Source: JAXLYX01 sp046351215 (lineage in GTDB: Bacteria > Myxococcota_A > Polyangia > Polyangiales > Houyiibacteriaceae). Taken from it: 64,000 bases of DNA. A program made the position numbers and the translations under genes. The stretch spans positions 39,333-103,332 of the forward strand of contig JAXLYX010000021.1 in NCBI GenBank assembly GCA_046351215.1. Direction: 5' to 3'. The notes under the pieces are model-generated. The model saw only the letters and a list, made by a program, of their open reading frames with translations. It ran no database searches and was not told the DNA's origin. Shown one piece after another: positions 1-9,133 of the stretch. The stretch's first letter is position 1, and each line of letters begins with the position of its first letter.

Positions 1-336
1 GACGTTCTCCGGCCGCGACGAGTAGTACTCGCGCTCGTTGTTGCCGAAGCCCGAGCCACCGACCTCGAGCTGCCACTTCGACGCATCGGGGCCCGAGCCC
101 GCGGGGCCGTTGAACTCGTCGGCCCAGACGAGCTCCCAGCCCGCGGGAGCGAGCGGGAGCTCCTGCTGCCCGAGATCGAAGGCGTCTCCGGAGTCCCCGG
201 GCTCCGAGCCGGGTCCCCCCACGCAGGCCGCGAGACCGAGCGCACAGAGTGCGACGACGAGACGGTGGCGTCGGACGATCGAGACTTCGGCGGGGCCCCT
301 CGTGAGGCCGGTGGATCGAGGACGAGGGCTTCGCAT
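1..336 (-). CDS. Glycoside hydrolase family 16 lipoprotein, N-terminal part (runs off the window)
   Basis: The first 112 residues are visible and the rest lies outside the window. An ATG preceded at 7 nt by GGAGG begins a signal peptide whose lipobox ends GLAAC (Cys38), so the enzyme is probably a lipid-anchored surface protein. After a Gly/Asp/Ser linker comes WELVWADEFNG (about residues 67-77) and then SKWQLEVGG..FGNNEREYY (about 86-105), the usual opening of a GH16 laminarinase/beta-glucanase fold. The catalytic ExDxxE motif is beyond the edge, so substrate cannot be judged. It diverges from the next gene across 124 bp that hold both ribosome-binding sites. Family call good; substrate (beta-1,3- or mixed glucan) is inference. 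Confidence 0.85.
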   Translation of the reverse strand, partial: MRSPRPRSTGLTRGPAEVSIVRRHRLVVALCALGLAACVGGPGSEPGDSGDAFDLGQQELPLAPAGWELVWADEFNGPAGSGPDASKWQLEVGGSGFGNNEREYYSSRPENV

Positions 337-460
337 GTCGGTACCTCCGACCCGCTCCGTGGGCCCCGGGGTCCCGGTCCATCTCGAAAATCGACGGCAC
401 CGGTCGAATTCCGGACGGACCTCTCGGGGCGCCCCCACGGAGGGGACAGTGGAGGTCCGT

Positions 461-1873
461 ATGTCGTCTCGCTTCGCTCGTCCGTCCGCCCGCCTCGCCC
501 TCTTCGCGCTCCTGCTCTCCGCCTGCGATTGCGGCTCCTCGCCCACACCGAGCGGAGGCGGCGGCTCGAGCGGCACCTCCACCGACGCGTCGATCGGGAC
601 ACTCGACGGAGGCGACGCGGCCTCGAACGGCAGCGGGGCCGTGGTCCCGATGGGTGACGGTGGCACGCGCACCGAGTACTGCGAGGGCTCCGGGCCACCC
701 GTGCTCGTCGAAGGAGACGGGCGCACGCTGTGCACGGGCCAGCTCGCGGGCACGGTCTTCCGCCGGGCGATCTGCACCTGCGGTCCCTTCTCGGCGAACG
801 GCGGCCTGCGCACGCGTTCGTTCGACAGCGCGGTGGGGATGTCGATGGATCTCGCGGGCGGCGCCTCCGTCGGCGTGAACGGCCTCTTCAACCCGAACGG
901 CGCGGTCGATCTCGGGGGCTCGCTCGAGATCGGCGGCTCGCAGGCGGTGTTGAACGGCGACACCTCGGTGCACGGGAAGCTCGCGGTCGACGGGGAGATC
1001 TCGTTCGCCGGCAAGGCGCTCGTGGTCGACGGCGACGTCGTCGCCAACGGGAAGGTGCAGGGAGGCTCGCTCTCGACGACGGGCGCGCTGCACGTGCCGC
1101 CGGGCGCCGTCGTCAGCGCGGCGGGTGCACCGACGCCGGTCTACGATGCCACCCCCGTCGCCGATCCGTGCGAGTGCGGCGCCTCGACCTTCCTCGACGT
1201 GGCCGCGCTCGTCCGCACGTACGCGGAGCACAACGACGATGCATCCGTGACGGGGTGGAATCCGGGCGTCGCGACGAATTTCTCGGACGGAGACTCGCTC
1301 GACGTGCCCTGCGGCCGCTTCCATCTCGAGGGGCTCGCGGGCACGGGTGCGTTCACGATCCGCGTCCACGGCCGTGCCGCGCTCTTCGTCGAGGGCTCGG
1401 TGAACGTCGGGAGCCTCTCCGTCGTCCTCGATCCGGGCGCGGAGCTCGACCTCTTCGTCGAGGGGAGCGTCACGGCGATCTCGACGCTGATGCTCGGGAG
1501 CTCGGACGCCCCGCGGAAGGTCCGACTCTACGTCGGCGGCACGACGCTGAACCTCCAGGGCGCGAGCGTCGCCGCGGGGAACGTCTACGCACCCCACGCG
1601 AACCTCACGACCGGCGGCAGCGGTCTCGTGCTCCACGGCTCGCTCTTCGTCGGGAGCGTGAACCCCAACGGGGATCTCGAGATCCACTACGATCGCGGCG
1701 TGACCGCCTCGGCGTCGGAGTGCGAGCCGCCCCAGGGCTGCACGAGCTGCCTCGACTGCGGCGGTCAGGCCTGCCACGCGGGAGCGTGCGGGAGCTGCGC
1801 GACCGATGCCGATTGTTGCAGCCCCTACGTCTGCCGTCAGGGGAGCTGCACTCTCGGCGTCGCGATCGAGTAG
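461..1873 (+). CDS. Lipoprotein with bactofilin-like polymer/beta-helix repeats and Cys-rich C-terminus
   Basis: 470 residues. The start is the ATG at 461 with GGAGG five bases upstream; the frame stays open further 5' only by chance. The signal peptide ends LLLSAC, giving a lipoprotein, followed by a Gly/Ser/Asp linker. The centre is a run of short Gly-Asp beta repeats (SLEIGGSQAVLNGDTSVHGK and alike, roughly residues 150-240 and 300-410) that resemble the beta-solenoid of polymer-forming bactofilin-like proteins. The last 45 residues hold a dense Cys cluster (CTSCLDC, CGSC, CC). Exact function is unknown; a surface scaffold or adhesion role is inference. It stands alone and faces the converging lipoprotein gene that ends at 1929. 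Confidence 0.8.
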   Translation: MSSRFARPSARLALFALLLSACDCGSSPTPSGGGGSSGTSTDASIGTLDGGDAASNGSGAVVPMGDGGTRTEYCEGSGPPVLVEGDGRTLCTGQLAGTVFRRAICTCGPFSANGGLRTRSFDSAVGMSMDLAGGASVGVNGLFNPNGAVDLGGSLEIGGSQAVLNGDTSVHGKLAVDGEISFAGKALVVDGDVVANGKVQGGSLSTTGALHVPPGAVVSAAGAPTPVYDATPVADPCECGASTFLDVAALVRTYAEHNDDASVTGWNPGVATNFSDGDSLDVPCGRFHLEGLAGTGAFTIRVHGRAALFVEGSVNVGSLSVVLDPGAELDLFVEGSVTAISTLMLGSSDAPRKVRLYVGGTTLNLQGASVAAGNVYAPHANLTTGGSGLVLHGSLFVGSVNPNGDLEIHYDRGVTASASECEPPQGCTSCLDCGGQACHAGACGSCATDADCCSPYVCRQGSCTLGVAIE

Positions 1874-1928
1874 GCCTCGATCACGCGCGGTCCGAGCGAG
1901 CAGCCGTCGGACGTCCGCGCGTGGAGCG

Positions 1929-2555
1929 TCAGAGGAACTTCACGATGAGCGCGATGATCTCGGAATTGACGGGCACGGGGAGGCCGTCGACGAGGACCGT
2001 GCCCTTCACGGAGGCCGGCTCGCCGAGCTGGATCTGCGCCTGCCTGTACGTCAGCTCGAGGTCGCGGAAGCCCATGGTGTGTCCGTCCATCTTCCCTCCG
2101 TGGAAGACGAGGGGGTCCTCCGCCGGCGTGTTGGCCGTGACGACGATGCTCTGCGAGAAGAGGCTCTTCTTGTACGCGAGCCCGAGCTCGAGGGTGCCGG
2201 AGACCGTCTGCCCCTCGGCGAGCACGTACTCGTCCAGGCTGATCACGAGGAGGACGCGCGTCCGGAGGACGTCGACCGACGCGTCGACGGTCATCGTGTC
2301 GTTGTCGACGATCCGGCCGAGGTCGAGGCTCGTGCCCTGGAGCGAGACGTTGTCGAGACTCCCGCTCAGCTGGCTCCAGTCGATCTTCGTCACCGACGAG
2401 CCGAGGGCACCGAGCGCGTAGCCGGCCTTCTCTTCGTTCGTCAGCTCGTCTGCCGAAGAGGAGCCCCCGCCCCCCGAGACGGTCTGTCCCCCCGTGTCAC
2501 AGGCCGCGAGAACGAGCGACATCACCATTGCGAGTAGGATCGACTGCTTCTTCAT
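1929..2555 (-). CDS. Lipoprotein of unknown function
   Basis: 208 residues. I place the start at ATG 2555 (MKKQSILL) rather than ATG 2564, because GAAGGG lies 10-15 bases before 2555 but touches 2564. The signal peptide ends LVLAAC; a Gly/Ser-rich linker follows. The rest is a beta-rich domain with no Cys after the lipobox, and an alternating pattern ending SEIIALIVKFL. No family recognised. The segment around residues 60-150 is rich in VLVDASVDVL-type strands, compatible with a late-embryogenesis (LEA_2)-like or other immunoglobulin-like fold, but this is only a guess from composition. Confidence 0.75.
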   Translation of the reverse strand: MKKQSILLAMVMSLVLAACDTGGQTVSGGGGSSSADELTNEEKAGYALGALGSSVTKIDWSQLSGSLDNVSLQGTSLDLGRIVDNDTMTVDASVDVLRTRVLLVISLDEYVLAEGQTVSGTLELGLAYKKSLFSQSIVVTANTPAEDPLVFHGGKMDGHTMGFRDLELTYRQAQIQLGEPASVKGTVLVDGLPVPVNSEIIALIVKFL

Positions 2556-2892
2556 CGGACTCATCCCTTCGGTTCGGAGGGCGCAAGACGCCCTTCGCAC
2601 GACCGTCTCCCGAGGGAGTCGGTCGTCCGTCGTCTCTGTCTCGTCGGTGCGCTGCTCGGGGAAGCGACGTCGCGTCACGTCCCCCGAGAGAGCGCCGAAC
2701 GTGCAGCGAGACATCGCACGTCCCGGATCGTTTCATCCATCGACACGAGTTGACTCGCGACGTCATTTCCTGGGACGCGGCGCATTGACCGACGTGGCCA
2801 GAACACGGTTCGTTCCGGCCCCGTGCGCGGAGCCCGAGCGCCTCGAGAGCGCTTTCCGAAGCACGTTGCTCCCTTGGCTCGTTCGGCCGAGC
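2556..2892. other. 337-bp divergent intergenic region
   Basis: This stretch separates the lipoprotein read leftward from 2555 and the beta-propeller-like gene read rightward from 2893. The open frames across it are Arg-rich and look like shadows of GC-rich DNA. It should hold both promoters. I see no convincing -35/-10 pair, hairpin or repeat. Confidence 0.4.
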
Positions 2893-3615
2893 ATGGGTCG
2901 ATCGGTCGACGTCCGACCGCACGAGGCATCCGTCGTGGGAACAGACGACCCCGAGAAGAAGCTCCCGGCGTGCACCGTCACGCGGCTCTCCGAGCCCGTC
3001 GACGTGCCTCCCGAACAGCGCCTCGTGCAACGAGCGCTCGGCCACGGCGAAGTCCTCGTCCTCGGTCGCGACGGCGGCTCGCTGCACGACGCCTCCGGAG
3101 GGCTCGTCCGCGCGTGGCGATTCGAGCCTCGGTTCCCGGGCTGGGATCCCTCGCTGTCGGCGCTCGGCAACCAGCTCCGAACGGCCGTGTCGGGCACGGG
3201 GGACGTCTTCTTCGTCGCCGACGAAACGTTGGCCCGTTTCCGGACGGACGCGGACGCCCTCGACGCGCTCGGCGAGCTGCCGATGGCCCCCGAGCGCATC
3301 GCGGCCTCGGAGCGCGGCGAGCTCGTGGCCACCGTCTCCCTGGGCCTCCGTGCCTGGGTCTTCCGCGTCGCCGACGGCTTCGTCTCGGGCCCCTATCGCT
3401 GGACTTCGCCCTACCCCGGCGGCCCCGACGAGCTCCGCTTCCACGCCGACGACTCCGAGCTCGTCGTGACGACGTCCTACACGACGCCGTTGGGCGACGA
3501 CGCCTGGGATCTGCATGCGTGGACGATCGATCTCCCGTTCCGGCCGCCCCGCCCCCGCGTCGACGCTAGGCGCCGAGGTAGGGCTGTCCGAGCGCGTCGT
3601 GCAGCTTCGCGCTGA
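2893..3615 (+). CDS. Beta-propeller-like protein, probably truncated at its C-terminus
   Basis: About 240 residues from ATG 2893; a TTG a few codons upstream is possible, as no strong ribosome-binding site decides it. The sequence has WD40/quinoprotein-like strands (LGRDGGSLHDASGGLVRAW, VFFVADETLARFRTDADAL, ELVATVSLGLRAWVF, ELVVTTSYTTP), about four blades' worth, fewer than a closed propeller. The last 28 residues turn into Pro/Arg-rich sequence and overlap by 50 bp the end of the opposing gene at 3566. That suggests the original 3' end was lost. It could be a decaying copy of the propeller family seen at 35383 and 42541. Function unknown. Confidence 0.55.
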   Translation: MGRSVDVRPHEASVVGTDDPEKKLPACTVTRLSEPVDVPPEQRLVQRALGHGEVLVLGRDGGSLHDASGGLVRAWRFEPRFPGWDPSLSALGNQLRTAVSGTGDVFFVADETLARFRTDADALDALGELPMAPERIAASERGELVATVSLGLRAWVFRVADGFVSGPYRWTSPYPGGPDELRFHADDSELVVTTSYTTPLGDDAWDLHAWTIDLPFRPPRPRVDARRRGRAVRARRAASR

Positions 3616-4012
3616 GCGGGATCTTCTCGCGGCGGAGATGCCCGACGCAGAAGTCCACGCCCTCGCGCATGTGGCCGGTGACGAGGAGCGGGCTCGGTGG
3701 CTTCACGAACCAATGCACCGCCGTGATGACGCCGCGGATGAGGGGGTTGTCGACGACGTTGGCGGTGGCGACGAGCCAGCGTCCGATCTCGATCTCGCGA
3801 GCCTTCGTCCAATCGCCGACGATCTTCCGTGCCTTCGGGTCGACCATGCCGCGCATCCGCCGCATGTCGTTGATCGTCGCGAAGCGCTCTCGCCTCTTGA
3901 AGAGCTCGTCGTGCCGCGCACAGAAGAACTCCATGGCCTCCACCGAGCTGTGGACCGGGGCCTCGATGACGACGAGGGGCCAGTAGTCGTGGAACGTGGC
4001 GACTTCGGGCAT
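3566..4012 (-). CDS. Conserved hypothetical protein, member of a paralogous family in this window (member A)
   Basis: 148 residues from ATG 4012. No signal peptide, so cytoplasmic. It opens with WPLVVIEAP, has an Arg/Lys-rich middle (DPKARKIVGDWTKAREIEIGRW) and a conserved stretch NPLIRGVITAVHWFVKPPSP near residue 95. The protein encoded at 40530 has the same order of features (WPLVVFELP, NARKALGEWSK, MARGVLTAIHWIHPPPMP), so the two are paralogues; the gene just upstream at 4513 is a more distant relative. Size and pattern suggest a SpoIIAA/STAS-like fold, which is inference. It follows the upstream gene by 45 bp and is probably cotranscribed. Confidence 0.75.
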   Translation of the reverse strand: MPEVATFHDYWPLVVIEAPVHSSVEAMEFFCARHDELFKRRERFATINDMRRMRGMVDPKARKIVGDWTKAREIEIGRWLVATANVVDNPLIRGVITAVHWFVKPPSPLLVTGHMREGVDFCVGHLRREKIPLSAKLHDALGQPYLGA

Positions 4013-4057
4013 GACTTCACCTCTCAGGGCACGCTCCGCCGAAGCGCATCCACGGAT

Positions 4058-4513
4058 TCACACCAGGGCGGCCGCGATCGAACGCTCGAGGTCGGCCGGG
4101 GTCCGTCCGAGCTCGCTCGAGACGTCGGCGAGACAGGCGCCGAGCGTGTCGTGCACGAACGTCCGACCCCGGAAGCGGGGCACGACGTTCGCCGTCGTGA
4201 CGAGACCTCGGGCGAATGCGTTGATGAAGGGCATCCCGTCGAGGACGATGTGCATCCGCTCGCAGAGCTGCATCGTCCGATCGACGTTCCGTAGGTACGC
4301 GAGCCGCCCCGCGTGGTCCGGCATCGATGCGGTCTTCGCGACGATGACGACGAACGAGCGGACCCGACCACGGAGGCTGGACTCCCTCGCGAGCTCGTCG
4401 ATCACGCGGTCCACCTCCGCGGCCTGCGGTGTCCCGATCCATTGGACGACCGAGATGCCGTCGAGGGAGCCGAAGCGATACGACCGAGCTGCAGGCGGCT
4501 TCGAGAGGGGCAC
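4058..4513 (-). CDS. Conserved hypothetical protein, distant member of the same family (member B)
   Basis: 151 residues from GTG 4513 (VPLSKPPAARSYRF). The GTG has GAAGG abutting it and GAGGGG 18 bases upstream, so the start is not certain. It begins YRFGSLDGISVVQWIGTP and has the middle block LRNVDRTMQLCERM and AFARGLVTTANVV at the place where the downstream gene has IRGVITAVHW. The shared length, order and position suggest a common fold with the genes at 4012 and 40530. Function unknown; a STAS-like regulatory or lipid-binding role is only a guess. First gene of a likely two-gene operon. Confidence 0.65.
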   Translation of the reverse strand: MPLSKPPAARSYRFGSLDGISVVQWIGTPQAAEVDRVIDELARESSLRGRVRSFVVIVAKTASMPDHAGRLAYLRNVDRTMQLCERMHIVLDGMPFINAFARGLVTTANVVPRFRGRTFVHDTLGACLADVSSELGRTPADLERSIAAALV

Positions 4514-4687
4514 CCTTCGTGGGTAACGAATCCCCTCGAGGAACGCAATGGGCGGCGAGGCGCGTGCGCGAGCTCCAGGATGCCACGGCGACGCACATGT
4601 CGCAGGTCGACCCGATCCGGTCACGACCGCGTCCGGGACACGGAGCCGACCGGGAATGGGAGCGCGCCCCCGCTCCGTTGAACGCGC

Positions 4688-5089
4688 ATGTTCCACGGGC
4701 AACGCCGGCCGATGCGCCGGTCCACGCGTCGTCGCCGCGAAGCGATGACGCTCGTCGAGATCATGATCGTCGTCATCATCATGGCGATGATCGCCACCGC
4801 GGTCGGTGTCGCGGTCGTTCCACGGCTCCGGGACGCCCGCATCCAGCAGACCCGAACCGACCTCCAATCGGTCGCCTCGGCCGCCGACATGTTCCGCATG
4901 GACCACCCGAGCGATTGTCCCTCGGTGGAGGATCTGACCCATGCGGGCATCCTCTCCCGCGGGACGCGCACGACGGATGCGTGGGATCACGACTTCGTGC
5001 TCGAGTGCGACGACCAGGGCGTCATCGCGTCGTCGACCGGCCCGGACGGGCAGGCGGCGACCGACGACGACATCGTCCAGGGGAGATGA
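4688..5089 (+). CDS. gspG: GspG-like type II secretion pseudopilin, isolated gene
   Basis: 133 residues; ATG 4688 or the internal ATG 4712 both give a short basic leader. The leader ends RRREA and is followed by MTLVEIMIVVIIMAMIATAV, a class III prepilin signal with Glu at position +5, though Ala rather than Gly precedes the cleavage site. The globular part (QQTRTDLQSVASAADMF, then GILSRGTRTTDAWDHDFVLEC and GPDGQAATDDDIVQG) matches GspG, including the Asp-rich calcium loop near the end. GspG normally lies inside a gsp operon; here its neighbours are unrelated. It could serve a main secretion system elsewhere or be a specialised extra subunit. Confidence 0.85.
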   Translation: MFHGQRRPMRRSTRRRREAMTLVEIMIVVIIMAMIATAVGVAVVPRLRDARIQQTRTDLQSVASAADMFRMDHPSDCPSVEDLTHAGILSRGTRTTDAWDHDFVLECDDQGVIASSTGPDGQAATDDDIVQGR

Positions 5090-5101
5090 CGTCCGACGGA
5101 A

Positions 5102-7993
5102 TCAGGGTCCCGCGACGATGCGGGTCGAGATCGAGGGCAGCACCTCGGGGCAGGGCACCGGACCGTAGCTGTACTGCGCGAGGCCCGGGACCGTGGAGCA
5201 ATCCCATCGGAGCGTGCCCGCCTGGGTCACGAAGCGGTCGCCCACTCGGAAGGGAGCCGTGCCTCCCGACCAGACGAGCTGGTAGTGGGAGATGGCGACG
5301 TAGTCGCACGTGACGACCGGAGCCGACGGGGACGTGGCGACCGAGGAGTCGCAGTCGGCGTAGCCGCCGATGCAGCGCGGAGCGCAGGCGCCTCCGCGAC
5401 AGGCTTGCCCTGCCGGACAGGGCGATCCGCAGGCGCCGCAGTGGGCGTCGCTGGTGTAGAGATCGGTCTCGCAACCGCGCGCTCCCGTCGAGGGATTCGT
5501 GTCGCAGTCGGCGAGGCCCACCGCGCACGAGGAGCCCGACGGGACGCAGACGCCATCGGTGCAGCTCGTGAGCGCCGGGCAGGCGCGACCACAGAGACCG
5601 CAGCTCGTGCTGCTCGTCGTGAGGTCGGTCTCGCAGCCGTTCGTGCCCGTCGCTCCGTTCGAGTCGCAGTCACCGAGGTTCGCGGGACAGACTGCGACGC
5701 AGAGGGCGTTCTGACAGACCCGACCTGCACCGCAGGCGTGGCCGCACGCGCCGCAGCTCGTCACGCTGGTCGTCACGTCGGTCTCGCAGCCGTTCGTGCC
5801 CGTCGAGCCGTTCGAGTCGCAGTCGGCGAATCCCACTGCACACGTGGGACTCACGTCCTCGACGCAGCCCTGGAACACGCAGCTCTGGCTCGCCGTGCAA
5901 GCGTTGCCGCAGAAGCGGCAGCTCGTGTCGGCGCCTAGCGAAGCCTCGCAGCCGTCGTAGCGGGCCTGGCTCGCGGTCGCCGCGGCGAGGAGGTGATCGC
6001 AGACGAGCGCGGGAACGTAGTCGAGCGGGCTCGCGAACTCGAGATTGAAGGTCACGTCGAGCACGCCGCCCGAGAGTGCGGCGGTCACCGTCGGCGGGCT
6101 CCAGCGATGCGAGAAGGGGAGCACTCGGATGTGCGTCGTGACCACGTCATGGGCGACCGCCGTCGCATCGTACGCCGTCGAGGTCAGCGTGTAATCGCCC
6201 GGGCCCGTGCGCATGGCGTCGAGGCGGCCGATGTTCGTGGTCAGCGGAGTCTCGAACGTCCCCACGAGCGTCCCCGCCGAATCCCTGAGCTCGTGGACCG
6301 CGCGAAGGTAGGGCACGGGACCGTCGGCGAATCGGCAGAGCACGCCGAGGAGGAAGTCGCCGTAGTAGCCGGCCTGCACCGCGTGGTGCGGGACCCCGCC
6401 GACGTCGATGGGGGCCTCGGCGGGCCATGCCACGCGGCAGGCGCTCGCGAACGACGCGAGGTCGTCCGGGTCTCCGTCGCAGGTGGAGAGATGGTCTCCG
6501 TCGTAGTCGATGCAGTGTCGGTACGTGGCGAGCTCGTAGGTGACGCCGCCGATGAACCAATCGAAGTTGAGGATGCCGAGGAAATTGGACCCGGCGGGGC
6601 GTGTCGTCGTCGTCCCCGTGTGCCACGAGACTCCAGCGGGCATCGACGCCGTCGTGATCGCCCGCTGGTCCGGCGGGACGATCAACATGGTCTTCGGCGT
6701 CGTGTCGCTCAGGATGCCGCCCAGCTCGACCCCGCTCTTCTGGAAGACGCCTTCGATGGCCGAGGCCTGGACGGCGACGTAGGCCTGCGCGTCCGACTCG
6801 TAATGCTTCCAGGCGACATCGATCCCCGTGAGGTTCTGCGAGGCGTCGAGACGCGGCGTGAGCACGGGCATCGCCACGGTCGGATGCAGCTGCGCGTCGA
6901 CGGGCGCACCGATCGAGATGTCGAAGTCGGCGACGGCCTGTCCGTCGATCTCGAGCGTCCAGAACCCCTCGAGGATGTCGATGAGGTAGTCGGGCTGCCA
7001 GAACGAACCGCCGCCGATCAGGATCGTCGTCGCGACCTCACCCTGGTCGTTCGCCCCGTGCTCGAGCCCGATCTTCCCGCCGCCACAGGAGGCTCCCGGA
7101 TGCTGCGAGGTGATCGGGGTCTCGAGGCTCGAGATCGGCCGCGCAGGCGAGTACACGTCTAGGTCGGTGAAGCGGACGGTGGCGGGAGGACGGAGCACGA
7201 GGCTCTGCGTCCCGGCGCAGAGCTTGTCGAAGTCGACCCGCGGATCGGTCGTGCGGATGCTGAACGTATATCCGTAGTACGTGTAGCGAGCCGGGTCGGC
7301 TTGACCGGCGGCGAACGGTTCGAAGCGGGTGAACCAACGCACCGTCGGGTTGACCTGGAAGTACCGACCGGTCGAAGGGTCGTAGTTGATCCAGGCGTTC
7401 ACGACGCTGCGGAACGCGTCGTCGGTCTGGGCGCGCTGGGCGAGGACCTCGGTCGTGAGGGCGAAGCGATCCTCCGTGACCATCGGGGCGACGTCGGCGA
7501 CCGCCTCGTCGGCGACCTCGGCGAGCGCGCCGAGCGGGATGTCGCCGGTCGCGGTCGACACGGGCAGGGAGACGAGGGTGTCGCCGACCTGATCGAGGGT
7601 CACGTACGCGCGCACGCGCTCGGTGCGCGAGCTCGCCGTGCTGTCCTCGAGGAGGAGGACGTAGTCCTGACTGCCGACGGGGAGGACGAGGTCGAAGGTG
7701 CCGTCGGAGGCGATCGGAGCCACGACCGCGCGGGAGAGCTCGAAGGCCGAGACGCCACCGTGATCGTGCGGGATCGCCACGACGCGATCGATGCCGCCTG
7801 CCCCCAGGCCCCCGAGGCGGAGGCCCGAACGACGGGCGTGCTTCAGGGTCGCCGATGCCGGGATCGAGCCCGTGAGGTGCACGGACGTGAGCCCTCCGCC
7901 GCCACCTCCGCCGCCGCTGTCGCCGCACGCACCGAAGCACGTCGCACACGTCACCGCGATCGCCAGATGCCGCACAACCGTCCACGGACGCAT
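5102..7993 (-). CDS. Large lipoprotein with C-terminal Cys-rich CGxCGxxC repeats
   Basis: 963 residues. Start ATG 7993 has GAGGGGTGG just upstream. The signal peptide ends CFGACG (lipobox), followed by a poly-Gly tract. Residues to about 690 form a non-Cys region with beta-rich and Ig-like stretches. Residues about 690-890 carry at least four copies of a Cys unit of the form CAVGxADCDxN.STGTNGCETDxxTSxxxCGxCGxxC, known from myxobacterial surface proteins; these units are often mislabelled tryptophan synthase alpha chain by automated pipelines. A 60-residue tail with three Cys follows. Likely a surface protein; no catalytic motif seen. It ends 12 bp from the end of the opposing pseudopilin gene. 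Confidence 0.85.
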   Translation of the reverse strand: MRPWTVVRHLAIAVTCATCFGACGDSGGGGGGGGLTSVHLTGSIPASATLKHARRSGLRLGGLGAGGIDRVVAIPHDHGGVSAFELSRAVVAPIASDGTFDLVLPVGSQDYVLLLEDSTASSRTERVRAYVTLDQVGDTLVSLPVSTATGDIPLGALAEVADEAVADVAPMVTEDRFALTTEVLAQRAQTDDAFRSVVNAWINYDPSTGRYFQVNPTVRWFTRFEPFAAGQADPARYTYYGYTFSIRTTDPRVDFDKLCAGTQSLVLRPPATVRFTDLDVYSPARPISSLETPITSQHPGASCGGGKIGLEHGANDQGEVATTILIGGGSFWQPDYLIDILEGFWTLEIDGQAVADFDISIGAPVDAQLHPTVAMPVLTPRLDASQNLTGIDVAWKHYESDAQAYVAVQASAIEGVFQKSGVELGGILSDTTPKTMLIVPPDQRAITTASMPAGVSWHTGTTTTRPAGSNFLGILNFDWFIGGVTYELATYRHCIDYDGDHLSTCDGDPDDLASFASACRVAWPAEAPIDVGGVPHHAVQAGYYGDFLLGVLCRFADGPVPYLRAVHELRDSAGTLVGTFETPLTTNIGRLDAMRTGPGDYTLTSTAYDATAVAHDVVTTHIRVLPFSHRWSPPTVTAALSGGVLDVTFNLEFASPLDYVPALVCDHLLAAATASQARYDGCEASLGADTSCRFCGNACTASQSCVFQGCVEDVSPTCAVGFADCDSNGSTGTNGCETDVTTSVTSCGACGHACGAGRVCQNALCVAVCPANLGDCDSNGATGTNGCETDLTTSSTSCGLCGRACPALTSCTDGVCVPSGSSCAVGLADCDTNPSTGARGCETDLYTSDAHCGACGSPCPAGQACRGGACAPRCIGGYADCDSSVATSPSAPVVTCDYVAISHYQLVWSGGTAPFRVGDRFVTQAGTLRWDCSTVPGLAQYSYGPVPCPEVLPSISTRIVAGP

Positions 7994-8234
7994 AGACCAC
8001 CCCTCGCTCCGCGAAGCCCCACGAGCCTCCTCGGACGCACCGAATCCCGTCTTCGAGGAGGCAACCGGCGTGCCACCGATCCGAGGGGAGGATTCGGTCG
8101 CGAATCGCGTGATCCGGAGGCCATTCGGGCCGCGTTCGCGGCGCACGTCCTGCGCGTGGCGCAGGGCTTGCGTCGGGGGAAGGCCCGTGAGCGCGGGCCT
8201 TTACCCGAGCGCCTACGCGGGGACAATCCACGGC

Positions 8235-9071
8235 ATGACTTCCACGGAGAGCCGGGCGTGTGTGTGGGTCCTCGAGACCGAGATCTTCTCCGACGGGCAC
8301 GAGCGCCTGGCGGAGGCGGTTCGTGCGTCGGGAGGGGAGGTCGTGCGCTTCCGGGACGACTGGCTCGTCGACGATTCGTGGCCGGCGCTCCGTGGGCGAC
8401 CCGTGGTCTTCCACGGAAGCCTTGGGAACGCGGCGGTCGTCAACGGACGCACGGGCTGGCGACCGGGGGCGTTCTGCGACGTCGAGGCGTTCCGCTGTTC
8501 GTCGTGGTACCCACGAGCGGCGCCGTGGCTCCTGAATCGCACCTGGGTCTCGAGCACGGTCGCCGAGCTCTCGAACCGAACGGACGAGGTGCTCGCCGCG
8601 CTGGGCTCACCATCCCGCGTCTTCGTGCGGCCCGACAGTCCGCTCAAGCCCTTCAGCGGGCGCGTCGTCGCACGCGAGGCGATCTCGCCGAAGGCGCTCG
8701 ATCACCGGTTCTACTACGACGACCTCGACCTTCCGATCCTCGTCGCATCGGTCTGCGAGGTGGGCCGTGAGTGGCGCTTCGTGATCGTCGAAGGACGCGT
8801 GGTGGCAGGCTCGGCCTACGACGCCGACACGCGGAGCGCGCTCCCCGACGATCCCGAGGGCGAGGCACGCCGCCATGCACAGCGCATCGCTTCCGAGCTG
8901 AGCCCGCCGGAGGACGTCTACGTCATGGACATCGGAGAGTCGGGCGGGGAGCTCCGCCTCGTGGAGCTCAATCCCTGGAGCGGCGCGGACCTCTACGCCT
9001 GCGATCGTGCCGCCGTGGTGGAGGCCGTGAGCGAGCTCGTGCGGCGGACGAGCCGAGGAGGGTCGGGCTGA
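8235..9071 (+). CDS. ATP-grasp domain protein (DUF4343-type)
   Basis: 278 residues from ATG 8235. No signal peptide. The N-terminal third (VWVLETEIFSDGHERLAEAVRASGGEVVRF) has a pre-ATP-grasp look. The later part has RVFVRPDSPLKPFSG (nucleotide-binding Lys region), EWRFVIVEGRVVAGSAY and finally DVYVMDIGES..LRLVELNPWSGADLYACD, where the E-x-N pair (VELNPWS) is the metal-binding end of ATP-grasp enzymes. Such proteins of about 280 residues form amide or thioester bonds, but the substrate cannot be read. The neighbour 62 bp downstream is a membrane protein with no obvious link. Confidence 0.8.
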   Translation: MTSTESRACVWVLETEIFSDGHERLAEAVRASGGEVVRFRDDWLVDDSWPALRGRPVVFHGSLGNAAVVNGRTGWRPGAFCDVEAFRCSSWYPRAAPWLLNRTWVSSTVAELSNRTDEVLAALGSPSRVFVRPDSPLKPFSGRVVAREAISPKALDHRFYYDDLDLPILVASVCEVGREWRFVIVEGRVVAGSAYDADTRSALPDDPEGEARRHAQRIASELSPPEDVYVMDIGESGGELRLVELNPWSGADLYACDRAAVVEAVSELVRRTSRGGSG

Positions 9072-9133
9072 CCCACCTCCCGATCCACGGGATCCGTGCC
9101 GGCCGATCGCCCGAGCCATGCTATCCACGGCGC

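Noticed and set aside
5300..5960. Repeated segments read as a CRISPR-like or tandem DNA repeat
   Set aside because: The repeats lie in frame in the large lipoprotein and encode Cys units with variable spacing, so they are protein repeats.
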